Positions 8,479 through 18,762 are shown, counted from the first letter of the stretch. The stretch: DNA of 64,000 bases from Peteryoungia ipomoeae (GCF_004912165.1 NZ_STGV01000004.1:62001-126000), one strand, 5' to 3'. Program-made: numbers and translations. Notes: generated by a model not told the origin, from the sequence alone.

Positions 8479-11098
8479 TATTCACGATCCTCAGCGGCAC
8501 AACGATGATTTTCTTGGGTGTTTGACCGGCGAGCGCCGTCTTGACCGCATCGAGCGCCAGGACCGCTTCACTTACGGCATTCTGGTCTGCGTCGCGGCTG
8601 ATTGTCAATTCAGCACGCTTCTTTCCATTGATTTGGATCGGAAGTGTGACATCGTTTTCAGCAACCAATTTTTCTTCGTAGATCGGCCATGCGGTCTGCG
8701 CGACGAGGCCTTGACGACCGAGCACGGTCCAGCACTCTTCGGCCAGATGCGGTGTCATTGGCGCAATCAGCTGGACCAGAATTTCAGCTGCATTGCGGAC
8801 CGCGGCTTTATACGGCTCATCAGCTTTCCCGGCAGCGACTGTTGTGAGCGGCGCAGCCAGTGCGTTTACCAGCTCGTAGATGCGGGCAATTGCCTTGTTG
8901 AAAGCAAGCTTGTCCAGGTCAGTCTGCACTGCCTTCAGTGTCTTGTGCGCAACCTGAGAGACTTCCAGTGCCTCGCCGGCCGTCGCTGGTTTGCTCTCGA
9001 CCGATCGCAAGGCCTCGGCAGCTTCCGAAATCAAACGCCAGACGCGCTGAACAAACCGGTGAGCGCCTTCGACGCCAGCTTCGGACCAGATTACATCGCG
9101 ATCCGGAGGCGAGTCCGACAGAACGAAGAAGCGCGCGGTGTCGGCGCCATACGATGCGATGATGTCGTCTGGATCGACAACATTCTTCTTCGACTTCGAC
9201 ATCTTCTCGATAGAGCCGATCTGGACCTCGTCGCCACCTTCGAGCAAGAAGGCTTTGCGCTGGCCGTCAATTTCTTCAATGCGGATATCGGCCGGCGCGA
9301 TCCACTGGCCGGCGGCACCGGAACCAAGGCGGTAGGTCTCGTGGACCACCATACCCTGGGTGAAAAGGCCCTTGAAAGGCTCGTCCAGACCAACATGGCC
9401 AGTGGCCTTCATGGCGCGGGTGAAGAAGCGGGAGTAGAGCAGATGCAAGATTGCATGCTCAATTCCACCGATATACTGGTCCACCGGCAACCAGCGATTG
9501 GCGACCGCAGGGTCGGTCGGATTGTCTTCCCAGGGTGCCGTGAAGCGGGCGTAGTACCAGCTCGAATCGACGAATGTGTCCATGGTGTCTGTCTCGCGAC
9601 GGGCTTCCTTGCCGCAATGCGGGCAAGCAACATGGCGCCAGGTCGCGTGGCGATCCAGCGGATTGCCCGGCACATCGAAGGTCACGTCGTCAGGCAGCTT
9701 TACCGGCAGATCTGATTTCGGCACAGGAAGCACGCCGCAGTCATCGCAATGGATGACCGGGATCGGGCAGCCCCAATAGCGCTGACGCGACACGCCCCAG
9801 TCACGCAGGCGGAACTGCACCTTGCGTTCGCCCTGAGGGGCGCCGTTAAGCTCCATGGTAGCGAGCTTTTCAACAACCCGCTGGAAAGCCTCTTCGTTCG
9901 TGAGACCGTCCAGGAAACGGGAGTTGATCATTACGCCGTCGCCATCGAAAGCGGTGTCGCCGACCTTGAAGCTTGCGGCATCGCCGCCAACAGGCATGAC
10001 CACCGGTGCGACAGGCAGATCGTATTTGCGAGCGAAGTCCAGGTCGCGCTGGTCGCCGGAAGGGCATCCGAAGATCGCGCCGGTTCCGTAGTCCATCAAC
10101 ACGAAGTTTGCGATATAGACGGGCAGTTCCCAATTCGGATCGAACGGATGCCTGACCTTTATGCCGGTATCCATGCCCTTTTTCTCTGCCGTTTCCAGGG
10201 CAGCGAGCGAGGTGCCAGCACGGCGGCATTCGTCACAGAATTCGGCAAGCGCCGCGTTCTTTTCCGAGACTGCTTTTGCCAGGGGATGGTCGGCGGCGAT
10301 TGCCATGAAAGACGCGCCGAAGAGCGTATCCGGTCGTGTCGTATAGACTGTCAGCTCATCGAAACCTTCAGGCGCTGTGGAGCCGACAAGCTCCCAACGC
10401 AGGGTCAGACCTTCCGAGCGGCCGATCCAGTTCTTCTGCATCAGCCGGACCTTTTCCGGCCAGTGGTCCAGCGTCTCGAGGGAATCGAGCAGATCCTGGC
10501 TGAACTCGGTGATCTTGAAGAACCATTGCGTCAGGTCTCGCTGCTCCACCAGAGCACCAGAGCGCCAGCCGCGGCCATCGATAACCTGCTCGTTGGCCAG
10601 AACCGTCTGGTCCACCGGGTCCCAGTTTACCTTCGACTGCTTTCTGTACACGAGCCCCTTTTCCATCATGTCGAGGAAGAGATGCTGCTGGCGGTGGTAG
10701 TAGTCGACGTCGCAGGTCGCGAACTCGCGCGACCAGTCGAGCGAAAGACCCATGGACTTCAACTGACCGCGCATCGTTGCGATGTTCTGATAGGTCCAGT
10801 CCTTCGGGTGTACCTTGTTCTGCATGGCAGCGTTCTCGGCCGGCATGCCAAACGCATCCCAGCCCATCGGGTGGAGAACGTTGTAACCCCGTGCGCGCTT
10901 GTAGCGTGCCACAACATCGCCCATGGCGTAGTTGCGAACATGACCCATATGGATGCGCCCCGATGGATAGGGGAACATCTCCAGCACGTAGTATTTCTCG
11001 CGCGGGTCGGAATTGTCGGTTTCGAAGACCTTGGTCTCGGCCCATTTTGCCTGCCAGCGAGGTTCAGCGTCGCGCGGGTTGTAACGTTCGATAGCCAT
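8468..11098 (-). CDS. leuS: Leucyl-tRNA synthetase
   Basis: Class I aminoacyl-tRNA synthetase charging tRNA-Leu in the cytoplasm. 876 residues from [10 protein letters not shown]; the frame stays open 23 codons further upstream but the family begins here. The HIGH motif appears as HMGH (50-53) in [14 protein letters not shown], and KMSKS lies near residue 632 in [13 protein letters not shown]. An editing domain ([12 protein letters not shown]) and a C-terminal anticodon-binding domain are present. It is the first gene of the - strand operon with lptE and holA, and divergent from yggS across a 178-bp gap. Confidence 0.97.
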   Translation of the reverse strand: MAIERYNPRDAEPRWQAKWAETKVFETDNSDPREKYYVLEMFPYPSGRIHMGHVRNYAMGDVVARYKRARGYNVLHPMGWDAFGMPAENAAMQNKVHPKDWTYQNIATMRGQLKSMGLSLDWSREFATCDVDYYHRQQHLFLDMMEKGLVYRKQSKVNWDPVDQTVLANEQVIDGRGWRSGALVEQRDLTQWFFKITEFSQDLLDSLETLDHWPEKVRLMQKNWIGRSEGLTLRWELVGSTAPEGFDELTVYTTRPDTLFGASFMAIAADHPLAKAVSEKNAALAEFCDECRRAGTSLAALETAEKKGMDTGIKVRHPFDPNWELPVYIANFVLMDYGTGAIFGCPSGDQRDLDFARKYDLPVAPVVMPVGGDAASFKVGDTAFDGDGVMINSRFLDGLTNEEAFQRVVEKLATMELNGAPQGERKVQFRLRDWGVSRQRYWGCPIPVIHCDDCGVLPVPKSDLPVKLPDDVTFDVPGNPLDRHATWRHVACPHCGKEARRETDTMDTFVDSSWYYARFTAPWEDNPTDPAVANRWLPVDQYIGGIEHAILHLLYSRFFTRAMKATGHVGLDEPFKGLFTQGMVVHETYRLGSGAAGQWIAPADIRIEEIDGQRKAFLLEGGDEVQIGSIEKMSKSKKNVVDPDDIIASYGADTARFFVLSDSPPDRDVIWSEAGVEGAHRFVQRVWRLISEAAEALRSVESKPATAGEALEVSQVAHKTLKAVQTDLDKLAFNKAIARIYELVNALAAPLTTVAAGKADEPYKAAVRNAAEILVQLIAPMTPHLAEECWTVLGRQGLVAQTAWPIYEEKLVAENDVTLPIQINGKKRAELTISRDADQNAVSEAVLALDAVKTALAGQTPKKIIVVPLRIVNIVV

Positions 11099-11276
11099 CA
11101 GTCGAATTTCCGGGAATTGCTTGAAAAAGAGTGGCTGACCTTCATCATGAAACCGCCCGAGCGTCAAGTTTTTGAGGCCTCAGACGCCTAATCCGCATCT
11201 AAGACTTGCCTGTCCCGTGATGGCGACTTAACCCTCGGCAAAGCCCTGATGAGACAGATGACGAAGAGAGATCGCA

Positions 11277-11936
11277 ATGTCGGTTGAAGAGAACTTGCTC
11301 GAGATCAAATCGAAGATGGCCAAGGCCGCGGAAGAAGCTGGCCGGGATGCGGACGGGATTGTCCTGGTGGCTGTGTCCAAGACCTTCGAGGCAGATCACA
11401 TTCTGCCGGCCATAGAGGCCGGTCAAAGAGTGTTCGGCGAGAACCGAGTGCAGGAAGCGCAAGCCAAGTGGCCGGGGCTTCGCGCGCGCGCATCCGATAT
11501 CGAACTTCATCTCATTGGCCCGTTGCAATCGAACAAAGCGGCGGAGGCCGTTTCAGTTTTCGACGTCATCGAAAGCGTGGATCGCGAGAAGATTGCGCGC
11601 GTCCTTGCGGATGAGATGCAGCGACAGGGCCGAAATTTGCCTGTCTATATCCAGGTTAACACCGGATCGGAGCCACAAAAGGCCGGTATCGCTCCCGATG
11701 AAGTAGCCAACTTCGTGTCTCTGTGCAGCACGGAGCTCGGTCTTCAGGTGAGGGGCCTGATGTGTATTCCACCGGTGGATGAAAATCCCGGCCCGCATTT
11801 CGCGCTTTTGCAAAAACTCGCGTCAGAAAACAACCTGCAAAACTTGTCGATGGGAATGTCGTCCGATTTTGAAACTGCAATAGGCTTCGGCGCCACCAGT
11901 GTCAGGGTCGGTTCTGCGATCTTCGGTCACCGGTGA
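11277..11936 (+). CDS. YggS/PROSC-family pyridoxal-phosphate homeostasis protein
   Basis: Single-domain PLP-binding TIM-barrel protein thought to buffer free pyridoxal phosphate. The 219 residues carry the PLP-lysine region AVSKTFEADHI (about 35), FGENRVQEAQAKW, HLIGPLQSNK and the C-terminal phosphate-binding MGMSSDFETAI with RVGSAIFG. Family length is 210-240. ATG 11277 follows GAAGAGAG. It stands alone, divergent from leuS and followed by prpE after 105 bp. A pyridoxal kinase at 30.2 kb is the other B6 gene in the window. Confidence 0.93.
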   Translation: MSVEENLLEIKSKMAKAAEEAGRDADGIVLVAVSKTFEADHILPAIEAGQRVFGENRVQEAQAKWPGLRARASDIELHLIGPLQSNKAAEAVSVFDVIESVDREKIARVLADEMQRQGRNLPVYIQVNTGSEPQKAGIAPDEVANFVSLCSTELGLQVRGLMCIPPVDENPGPHFALLQKLASENNLQNLSMGMSSDFETAIGFGATSVRVGSAIFGHR

Positions 11937-12041
11937 CCCCATAAGACCTTCGATATAGCGCTTTGGTCTGGCTTCCCCGCTTCTACGACCGCTTCTAAAA
12001 TACGCCCACTTAGCTGAACCAGGCAAGATCGGGAGGATGGC

Positions 12042-13970
12042 ATGGGCGGCGCATACGAGGGTATCTACGCGTCCTGGAAACGGGATCCTGAGGCATTCTG
12101 GGACGAGGCGTCCAGGCAGATCTCATGGTTCGAACCGCCGCAGGTGGTTTTTGATCCGGATGACGGGCCGTATGGGCGCTGGTTTTCCGGCGGGCGCACC
12201 AACACCTGTTACAACTGTGTCGATCGGCATATCGAGGCCGGCAGGGGCAGCGAGACGGCTATCATCTACGATAGCCCGATGACCGGCCAGAAGTCTCGCT
12301 TCACCTATGATGAAATGCTCGTCGAAGTCTCTGCAATCGCCGGCGTTTTGCGCAATCATGGCGTCGGAAAGGGAGATCGCGTCATCATCTATATGCCGAT
12401 GATCCCTGAAGCGGTCTTCTCAATGCTTGCCTGCGCGCGTCTTGGTGCCGTGCATTCCGTGGTTTTCGGTGGCTTTGCAGCCCATGAACTTGCCACGCGT
12501 ATCGATGATTCGGGGGCGAAGGTGGTGATCGGAGCGAGTTGCGGTCTCGAGCCTGGCCGTATCGTGCCCTACAAGCCGCTTCTCGATCAGGCAATCGACA
12601 TGGCAAAGTCGAAACCGGATTATTGCTTTATCCTGCAGCGGGATCAATTTCACGCGCCCTTGCGCTACGACCATGGTGATGTCGACCTCAGCCAGGCCAT
12701 GGACGTCGAAAAAGCCGAAGGCCGCATCGTTGCGCCGGTCTCCGTTGAGGCCACGGACCCCCTCTACATTCTTTATACCTCGGGCACGACGGGCCAGCCG
12801 AAAGGCGTGGTGCGGGACAATGGCGGCCATATGGTCGCGCTCAACTGGACAATGAAAAACATATACGGCGTCAAGCCCGGCGAGGTGTTCTGGGCGGCTT
12901 CGGATATCGGTTGGGTCGTCGGTCATTCCTATATCGTCTACGGTCCGCTTCTGGCCGGCAATGCCACAGTGATCTTCGAGGGCAAGCCGGTGGGAACACC
13001 GGATGCCGGAACCTTCTGGCGCGTAGTCAGCGATCATGACGTGAAAGTGCTTTTCACGGCGCCCACCGCCTTTAGAGCGATCCGTCGGGATGACCCTGAT
13101 GGCGATCACATCCACCGCTACGATCTGTCAGGATTGCGGGCGCTGTTCCTCGCCGGTGAGCGCGCTGATCCCGAGACACTCAAATGGGCGGAGCGCATGC
13201 TTGGCATTCCTGTCATCGATCATTGGTGGCAGACCGAGACGGGCTGGGCGATTGCTGCCAATCCTGCCGGCTTGGGATTGCTGCCCGTGAAACATGGGTC
13301 GCCGGCCAAGGCCATGCCGGGTTATGCCCTTGAAGTTCTCGATGATGCCGGGCATCCGGTTCCACCGGGCACGCTTGGCAATATCGTCGCGAAACTTCCT
13401 CTACCGCCAGGATGTCTGGTCACATTCTGGAACGCGGATGAGCGTTTCCGCACATCCTGCCTGGAGGATTTTCCGGGCTACTACAAGACGGCGGATGCGG
13501 GCATCATTGACGAGGAAGGCTATGTCTTTGTCATGGCGCGAACCGATGACATCATCAACTGCGCTGGCCACCGCCTTTCCACCGGTGCGATGGAAGAGGT
13601 TTGCGCCATGCATCCGGATGTCGCCGAATGTGCGGTCATCGGCATTGCCGATGAGCTCAAGGGCCAGATCCCCTGCGGGTTCCTGGTGCTGAAGAAAAAC
13701 GTCCACCGCGATCACGCGTTAATCAGCCGCGAGATCGTGCAGCTTGTGCGCGACGAGATCGGTCCGGTTGCCGCCTTCAAGATGGTGATGATGGTCGACC
13801 GGCTGCCCAAGACGCGCTCGGGCAAGATCTTGCGCGGTACCATGCAGAAAATCGCCGATGGGTTGCCGTGGAAGATGCCGGCGACAATCGACGATCCGGC
13901 GATCCTCGATGAGATCACCGCCGTCCTGAAGGCGCATGGGCAGATCGCATCTGCCGGCAAGGTCGCCTGA
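12042..13970 (+). CDS. prpE: Propionate/acetate-CoA ligase (PrpE-like acyl-CoA synthetase)
   Basis: ANL-superfamily enzyme that activates a short-chain fatty acid through an acyl-AMP to acyl-CoA. The 642 residues have the adenylate loop YTSGTTGQPKG near 245-255, the second core motif WWQTETGW, and the acetylatable catalytic lysine near 595 in TRSGKILRG. The N-terminus (YEGIYASWKRDPEAFWDEAS) and DNGGHMVALNWTMKNIYG resemble PrpE more than AcsA, so propionate is the likelier substrate. GGGAGGA at 12031-12037 precedes ATG 12042. It converges on trcR, with a strong hairpin terminator between. Confidence 0.85.
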   Translation: MGGAYEGIYASWKRDPEAFWDEASRQISWFEPPQVVFDPDDGPYGRWFSGGRTNTCYNCVDRHIEAGRGSETAIIYDSPMTGQKSRFTYDEMLVEVSAIAGVLRNHGVGKGDRVIIYMPMIPEAVFSMLACARLGAVHSVVFGGFAAHELATRIDDSGAKVVIGASCGLEPGRIVPYKPLLDQAIDMAKSKPDYCFILQRDQFHAPLRYDHGDVDLSQAMDVEKAEGRIVAPVSVEATDPLYILYTSGTTGQPKGVVRDNGGHMVALNWTMKNIYGVKPGEVFWAASDIGWVVGHSYIVYGPLLAGNATVIFEGKPVGTPDAGTFWRVVSDHDVKVLFTAPTAFRAIRRDDPDGDHIHRYDLSGLRALFLAGERADPETLKWAERMLGIPVIDHWWQTETGWAIAANPAGLGLLPVKHGSPAKAMPGYALEVLDDAGHPVPPGTLGNIVAKLPLPPGCLVTFWNADERFRTSCLEDFPGYYKTADAGIIDEEGYVFVMARTDDIINCAGHRLSTGAMEEVCAMHPDVAECAVIGIADELKGQIPCGFLVLKKNVHRDHALISREIVQLVRDEIGPVAAFKMVMMVDRLPKTRSGKILRGTMQKIADGLPWKMPATIDDPAILDEITAVLKAHGQIASAGKVA

Positions 13971-13977
13971 AACGAAA

Positions 13978-14003
13978 AAGCCCCGGCATGAAAACCGGGG
14001 CTT
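13978..14003. terminator. Bidirectional terminator between prpE and trcR
   Basis: A perfect 9-bp stem, AAGCCCCGG paired with CCGGGGCTT, surrounds an 8-base loop and is flanked by an A run on the left and T-rich sequence on the right. It lies between two convergent genes, so it can end both transcripts. Confidence 0.88.
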
Positions 14004-14027
14004 GTCTGTCAAGGCAAATGCTTGCGA

Positions 14028-14735
14028 TCAGAAGCGACCGTCGTCCTCGTCCTCATCGTCGTTGCGCGTCGACTTGAGCGACTGCAGCTTGGCGAAGACG
14101 GCGTTGGCGTCGATTTCTTTCTCTTCTTCGCGATCGTAGCCGAAGCCGAGGTTTTCGGTCTCCGTGGCAGATTGCAGTGTTGCGCCGAGCTCGGCAGCGG
14201 TCGGCAGCGGACGACCCTTCGAGGCCTTCTCGACTTCGAGATCCAGATCGATCTGGCTGCAGAGGCCAAGCGTTACCGGATCCATCGGGGTAAGATTGGT
14301 CGAATTCCAGTGGGTGCGCTCGCGGATCTGCTCGATCGTCGACTTGGTGGTGCCGACGAGACGCGAGATCTGTGCGTCCTTCAGTTCCGGATGGTTGCGC
14401 ACCAGCCAGAGAATGGCATTCGGTCGATCCTGACGCTTGGACACCGGTGTGTAGCGTGGGCCGCGGCGCTTGCTCTCGGGAACGCGCACCTTCGGCTCGG
14501 AAATCTTGAGCTTGTAGTTGATGTCCTTTTCGCCACGGCCGATTTCGTCACGCGAAAGCTGGCCGGTCGCGATTGGGTCGAGGCCCTTGATGCCCTGGGC
14601 TGCTTCACCGTCGGCGATTGCCTTCACTTCCAGCGGGTGCAGTTTGCAGAACTGCGCGATCTGGTCGAAGGACAGCGCGGTGTTGTCAACGAGCCATACG
14701 GCAGTCGCCTTCGGCATGAGCAGTGTCTGGGCCAT
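14028..14735 (-). CDS. trcR: TrcR-type cell cycle transcriptional regulator (DUF1013)
   Basis: The 235 residues match the alphaproteobacteria-restricted DUF1013 family, named TrcR in current databases. The N-terminus (MAQTLLMPKATAVWLVDNT) is characteristic. A helix-turn-helix-like region includes LSFDQIAQFCKLHPLEVKAIADG (about 21-43), and a second includes DAQISRLVGTTKSTIEQIRERTHW (about 119-142). The acidic C-terminus (RNDDEDEDD) is low-complexity. AAGGA precedes ATG 14735. It is divergent from acsA with 234 bp between them, and convergent with prpE. DNA binding is expected from the helix-turn-helix segments; its targets cannot be read from the sequence. Confidence 0.82.
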   Translation of the reverse strand: MAQTLLMPKATAVWLVDNTALSFDQIAQFCKLHPLEVKAIADGEAAQGIKGLDPIATGQLSRDEIGRGEKDINYKLKISEPKVRVPESKRRGPRYTPVSKRQDRPNAILWLVRNHPELKDAQISRLVGTTKSTIEQIRERTHWNSTNLTPMDPVTLGLCSQIDLDLEVEKASKGRPLPTAAELGATLQSATETENLGFGYDREEEKEIDANAVFAKLQSLKSTRNDDEDEDDGRF

Positions 14736-14841
14736 GGATACAATCCTTCTGAGGGTCCGCGCCGGTTGTCGCGGGCCGTGGGTTTAAACCACTATTTCCG
14801 GGAATTCGGCGTCGTTATAGCGATTATGTAACGAAAATGCA

Positions 14842-14859
14842 ATTCGCGATCTCGCGAAT
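14842..14859. promoter_or_regulatory. Palindrome in the trcR/acsA divergent region
   Basis: ATTCGCGA and TCGCGAAT form perfect 8-bp inverted repeats separated by TC. It lies 107 bp before trcR and 111 bp before acsA, midway in the divergent promoter region, as expected for a shared operator. The binding protein is unknown. Confidence 0.5.
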
Positions 14860-14969
14860 GACCTTTGTCTAATTGCTGACCAACACGCACCTGATATGTA
14901 TGGCGTCACAAGACCGGGGAGGACGGTCCTGGTCGCCCTAAGTGGCCCTGCAATATTGAGGAGGAGTTC

Positions 14970-16922
14970 ATGTCAGCCAAAACCTATCCGGTGCTGAAAT
15001 CGGCCAAGCAGCGTGCGCTGATCGACGACGACAAATATCAGAAATGGTATCAGGAAAGCGTCGAAGATCCTGAAAAGTTCTGGGGCAAGCACGGCAAGCG
15101 GATCGATTGGTTCAAGCCCTATACGAAGGTCAAAAACACATCCTTCAAAGGGAAGGTGCCGATCAAGTGGTTCGAGGACGGGCTGACCAACGTTTCCTAC
15201 AACTGTATCGATCGCCACCTGAAGACGCATGGCGAACGTACTGCCATCATCTGGGAAGGCGACAATCCCTATATCGATAAAAAGATTACCTATAACGAGC
15301 TCTACGAGCACGTCTGCCGCATGGCGAACGTCCTGAAGAAGCACGGTGTGAAGAAGGGTGATCGCGTCACCATCTACATGCCGATGATCCCGGAAGCGGC
15401 CTATGCCATGCTGGCCTGCGCGCGCATCGGCGCGGTGCATTCCGTAGTCTTCGGCGGCTTCTCGCCAGAAGCGCTCGCCGGTCGTATCGTCGACTGCGAA
15501 TCCACTTTTGTCATCACCTGCGATGAAGGTGTCCGCGGCGGCAAGCCGGTGCCGCTAAAGGAGAACACCGATATCGCGATCGACATTGCCGCCAAGCAGT
15601 ATGTCATCGTCAACAAGGTTCTCGTCGTCCGCCGGACGGGTGGCAAGACGGGCTGGGCTCCCGGTCGCGACATCTGGTATCACCAGGAAATGCATACCGT
15701 GAAGCCGGAATGCCCGCCGGTGAAGATGAAGGCGGAAGATCCGCTCTTCATCCTCTATACCTCAGGTTCGACAGGCAAGCCCAAGGGGGTGATGCACACG
15801 ACGGGCGGCTATCTCGTCTATGCCTCGATGACTCATGAATATGTCTTCGACTACCACGACGGTGACATCTACTGGTGCACGGCGGATGTCGGCTGGGTCA
15901 CTGGGCATTCCTACATCGTCTACGGACCGCTTTCCAACTGCGCGACAACGCTGATGTTCGAAGGCATCCCGACCTTCCCCGATCAGGGTCGCTTCTGGGA
16001 GGTGATCGAGAAGCACAAGGTCAACATCTTCTACACCGCACCCACGGCCATTCGCTCGCTGATGGGCGCTGGCGACGATTTCGTGAAGCGGTCCGATCGT
16101 TCGTCGCTCCGCCTGCTCGGCTCCGTCGGTGAGCCGATCAATCCGGAAGCCTGGGAGTGGTATTACAATGTCGTCGGTGATCAGCAGTCGCCTGTCGTCG
16201 ACACCTGGTGGCAGACCGAAACCGGCGGTATCATGATCACGCCGCTGCCGGGTGCGACCAATCTGAAGCCCGGTTCGGCAACGCGGCCCTTCTTTGGCGT
16301 GAAGCCCGAGCTCGTCGACAACGAAGGTCAGGTGCTGGAAGGCGCAACCGACGGCAATCTCTGCATCACCGATAGCTGGCCGGGCCAGGCGCGGTCGGTT
16401 TATGGCGATCATGATCGTTTCGTGCAGACCTATTTCTCGACCTACAAGGGCAAATACTTCACGGGTGACGGCTGCCGCCGTGACGAAGACGGTTATTACT
16501 GGATCACCGGTCGCGTCGACGATGTACTCAATGTTTCGGGACACCGTTTGGGCACCGCAGAGGTCGAATCGGCGCTTGTCTCGCACCATCTGGTTTCCGA
16601 AGCGGCTGTCGTTGGGTATCCACACACCATTAAGGGCCAGGGCATTTATTGTTACGTCACCTTGATGTCAGGTCATGAGGGCAATGATGCACTCCGCGCT
16701 GATCTGGTAAAGCATGTGCGTACCGAGATCGGTCCGATCGCGACGCCCGACAAGATCCAGTTCGCCCCTGGTCTGCCGAAGACCCGCTCTGGCAAGATCA
16801 TGCGCCGAATCCTGCGCAAGATCGCCGAGGATGATTTTGGCGCTCTCGGTGACACCTCAACGCTTGCCGATCCGGCTGTTGTTGATGATCTGATCGCCAA
16901 CAGGCAAAACAAGAGCGCCTGA
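14970..16922 (+). CDS. acsA: Acetyl-CoA synthetase
   Basis: Converts acetate, ATP and CoA to acetyl-CoA. 650 residues, the canonical AcsA length. The adenylate loop [11 protein letters not shown] lies at about 264-274, WWQTETGG is present, and the acetylation-regulated lysine is residue 609 in [10 protein letters not shown]. The ribosome site GAGGAG at 14961-14966 precedes ATG 14970. It is a paralog of the PrpE-like gene 1 kb upstream (shared [15 protein letters not shown] and SYIVYGP blocks). It is divergent from trcR and followed by a clear terminator. Confidence 0.95.
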   Translation: MSAKTYPVLKSAKQRALIDDDKYQKWYQESVEDPEKFWGKHGKRIDWFKPYTKVKNTSFKGKVPIKWFEDGLTNVSYNCIDRHLKTHGERTAIIWEGDNPYIDKKITYNELYEHVCRMANVLKKHGVKKGDRVTIYMPMIPEAAYAMLACARIGAVHSVVFGGFSPEALAGRIVDCESTFVITCDEGVRGGKPVPLKENTDIAIDIAAKQYVIVNKVLVVRRTGGKTGWAPGRDIWYHQEMHTVKPECPPVKMKAEDPLFILYTSGSTGKPKGVMHTTGGYLVYASMTHEYVFDYHDGDIYWCTADVGWVTGHSYIVYGPLSNCATTLMFEGIPTFPDQGRFWEVIEKHKVNIFYTAPTAIRSLMGAGDDFVKRSDRSSLRLLGSVGEPINPEAWEWYYNVVGDQQSPVVDTWWQTETGGIMITPLPGATNLKPGSATRPFFGVKPELVDNEGQVLEGATDGNLCITDSWPGQARSVYGDHDRFVQTYFSTYKGKYFTGDGCRRDEDGYYWITGRVDDVLNVSGHRLGTAEVESALVSHHLVSEAAVVGYPHTIKGQGIYCYVTLMSGHEGNDALRADLVKHVRTEIGPIATPDKIQFAPGLPKTRSGKIMRRILRKIAEDDFGALGDTSTLADPAVVDDLIANRQNKSA

Positions 16923-16944
16923 TCTTGGCCGTCAAGTAGTATCG

Positions 16945-16968
16945 AGGGGCTTCCGTCAGGGAGCCCCT
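16945..16968 (+). terminator. Terminator after acsA
   Basis: AGGGGCT and AGCCCCT pair, extended by three more pairs including one G-T, to a 10-bp stem with a GTCA loop, followed by TTTC. It lies 23 bp after the acsA stop and 8 bp before the convergent nuclease stop. Confidence 0.82.
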
Positions 16969-16975
16969 TTCGCTT

Positions 16976-17431
16976 TCAACTATCCGGGCAGGGGCGCTTG
17001 CGTTTCGCCCGACCGGCATAGGGTTCCGCAAGGCCATGGGTCAGGAGATCGTCTGCAGGACGTGTCCCATCGGCGAGCGTGAGATCGGCCACGACGCGGC
17101 CGAAGTATTTGTCACCGGAAATCGCGCTCAGAGAGACGAACTGATGACCTTCCATCAGCCTGCTCAACTTCTCCTTGGCGCGCTTGGCTGCAAGGCGAAA
17201 TGCCGAACATCTCGACTTGAGTTCTGGCGCGTCGATCCCCCGCAGGCGCACATAGGTGCTAACCCTGTGGTCTGGCCACGGGATGGCACTGACCAAGACC
17301 GTATCGCCGTCGACGACGCGTAGGACTTCCGCTGCGACAGGCCCCGTTATGTCCGTCGAGCCGGCCTCGACCGGTGCCGAAGCAACCAGACTGAGGAATG
17401 CGATCACATATACAGGACGGATCTGGAACAT
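16976..17431 (-). CDS. Secreted staphylococcal-nuclease-like (thermonuclease) protein
   Basis: Predicted exported nuclease of 151 residues. A signal peptide (VYVIAFLSLVASAPVEA, about 7-23) precedes an SNase/OB-fold domain with VVDGDTV, YVRLRGIDAPELK and KYFGRVVADL. The Arg and Asp/Glu positions of the SNase active site appear to be present (RLRGIDAPE, FGRVVAD). The protein ends soon after AEPYAG, as small family members do. It is convergent with acsA. The ATG 17431 start lacks a good ribosome site; upstream is a 48-bp gap to the DUF1674 gene on the same strand. Confidence 0.82.
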   Translation of the reverse strand: MFQIRPVYVIAFLSLVASAPVEAGSTDITGPVAAEVLRVVDGDTVLVSAIPWPDHRVSTYVRLRGIDAPELKSRCSAFRLAAKRAKEKLSRLMEGHQFVSLSAISGDKYFGRVVADLTLADGTRPADDLLTHGLAEPYAGRAKRKRPCPDS

Positions 17432-17479
17432 AATAGGAACATAATCCGCGTTCCAGATTGAGGCAATAGGAATAATTCC

Positions 17480-17686
17480 TCAGAAGTCGATTGCTCTTCC
17501 CTTTATTTCCCAATCGCCAAAGCGAGCGGGATCAGCGCCGCCTCGCCCGCCAATCTCTGTCGGCTGTTCTTTCACTCGCTCGTTGCGGCGGCGCTCTTCG
17601 GCTTCTGCGAGCGCTCTTTGCGCGGCAGCGGATAGAGGCCGAGGCATCTCGGCAACCGTTGGATCTTCCGGACGATCGTCGGACAT
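17480..17686 (-). CDS. DUF1674 protein, SDHAF4-like succinate dehydrogenase assembly factor
   Basis: Small protein of 68 residues whose C-terminal half (GGRGGADPARFGDWEIKGRA, then IDF) is the diagnostic DUF1674/SDHAF4 signature. Eukaryotic SDHAF4 assists flavinated SdhA during complex II assembly; a similar role in bacteria is inferred. The N-terminal half is charged and probably disordered. ATG 17686 is preceded by AAAGGA; a longer open frame upstream has no support. No sdh gene is nearby. Confidence 0.82.
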   Translation of the reverse strand: MSDDRPEDPTVAEMPRPLSAAAQRALAEAEERRRNERVKEQPTEIGGRGGADPARFGDWEIKGRAIDF

Positions 17687-17714
17687 GAAGCATCCTTTCG
17701 ACAAGTTTTTGCGA

Positions 17715-17748
17715 CTTGCATTGAAATCGGGTGACCCGCTTTTTAAAT
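17715..17748 (+). promoter_or_regulatory. Candidate htpX promoter
   Basis: TTGAAA (17721-17726) and TTAAAT (17743-17748) are separated by 16 bases, a plausible vegetative promoter. CTTGCA (17715-17720), with GCTTTT 17 bases later, also resembles a heat-shock sigma-32 promoter, which would suit htpX. Pattern match only. Confidence 0.3.
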
Positions 17749-17799
17749 CAAGGGATGGAATGAGCAATGGGGCACAGCCCCCTGATCCTGGAGTGAGAC

Positions 17800-18762
17800 A
17801 TGAACACCATGCGCACTGCAATGCTGCTTGCCTTCATGACAGCACTGTTCATGGGGGTCGGTTTCCTCATCGGCGGCAGGGGCGGCATGATGATCGCTTT
17901 CGTCGTCGCAGCCGGAATGAACTTTTTTTCCTATTGGAATTCAGACAAGATGGTCTTGCGTGCCTACCGCGCGCAGGAGGTGGACGAGCGCACGGCACCG
18001 GAATTCTACGTGATGGTGCGGGATCTGGCACGCAATGCCAACCTTCCGATGCCGAAGGTCTATGTTTTCGACAACCCGCAGCCGAATGCCTTCGCCACAG
18101 GTCGCAATCCGCAGAATGCGGCTGTCGCGGCGTCTACCGGTCTCCTGCAGCGCCTGACGCCTGAGGAAGTGGCTGGCGTCATGGCCCACGAACTCGCGCA
18201 TATCGAGAACCGTGACACCTTGACGATGACGATCACCGCGACGCTTGCCGGCGCGATTTCGATGTTGTCGAACTTTGCCTTTCTGTTCTCCAGCGGTCGT
18301 GATGACCGCAACAACCCTCTGGGTATTGTCGGTGTTATCGTTGCCATGATCGTGGCGCCCCTCGCTGCGATGCTGGTGCAGATGGCCATCAGCCGGACGC
18401 GCGAATATGCAGCGGACCGACGCGGTGCGGAGATATGCGGTCAACCCCGTTGGCTCGCTTCCGCCTTGCAGAAGATCGCAGGCGATGCATCCCATATCGA
18501 AAACATGGACGCCGAGCGCAACCCGGCAACAGCCCATATGTTCATCATCAATCCCTTGAACGGCCAGCGGATGGACAATCTGTTCTCCACCCATCCGAAC
18601 ACGCGAAACCGTATCGAGGCCTTGCTGGCCATGACCGATATCCGTCCCGGGGGATCGACGGAGGCGGCTCCCGCTGTTATGCCACGCCGGACTGCGCGAT
18701 CTGTTCCGGCATCCGGCTGGGGACGCGGCCAGAACCAGCCACCCAAGGGACCATGGTCTTGA
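17800..18762 (+). CDS. htpX: Membrane zinc metalloprotease HtpX
   Basis: Inner-membrane protease for quality control of misfolded membrane proteins. The 320 residues have two N-terminal hydrophobic segments (about 6-26 and 30-45), the HELAH zinc site at 130-134 (H130, E131, H134), two further hydrophobic segments (about 145-200), and a downstream glutamate in [10 protein letters not shown] as third ligand. GGAG precedes ATG 17800. The last 10 bp overlap the start of rsmB, so the two are probably cotranscribed and translationally coupled. Confidence 0.95.
   Translation: MNTMRTAMLLAFMTALFMGVGFLIGGRGGMMIAFVVAAGMNFFSYWNSDKMVLRAYRAQEVDERTAPEFYVMVRDLARNANLPMPKVYVFDNPQPNAFATGRNPQNAAVAASTGLLQRLTPEEVAGVMAHELAHIENRDTLTMTITATLAGAISMLSNFAFLFSSGRDDRNNPLGIVGVIVAMIVAPLAAMLVQMAISRTREYAADRRGAEICGQPRWLASALQKIAGDASHIENMDAERNPATAHMFIINPLNGQRMDNLFSTHPNTRNRIEALLAMTDIRPGGSTEAAPAVMPRRTARSVPASGWGRGQNQPPKGPWS

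Noticed and set aside
7468-8508. 346-codon + strand frame over holA and lptE
   Set aside because: No homology seen and it covers two standard genes with correct starts and signals.
13285-13296. CCGTGAAACATG in prpE as a parS half-site
   Set aside because: Only one arm matches and the site is not palindromic.
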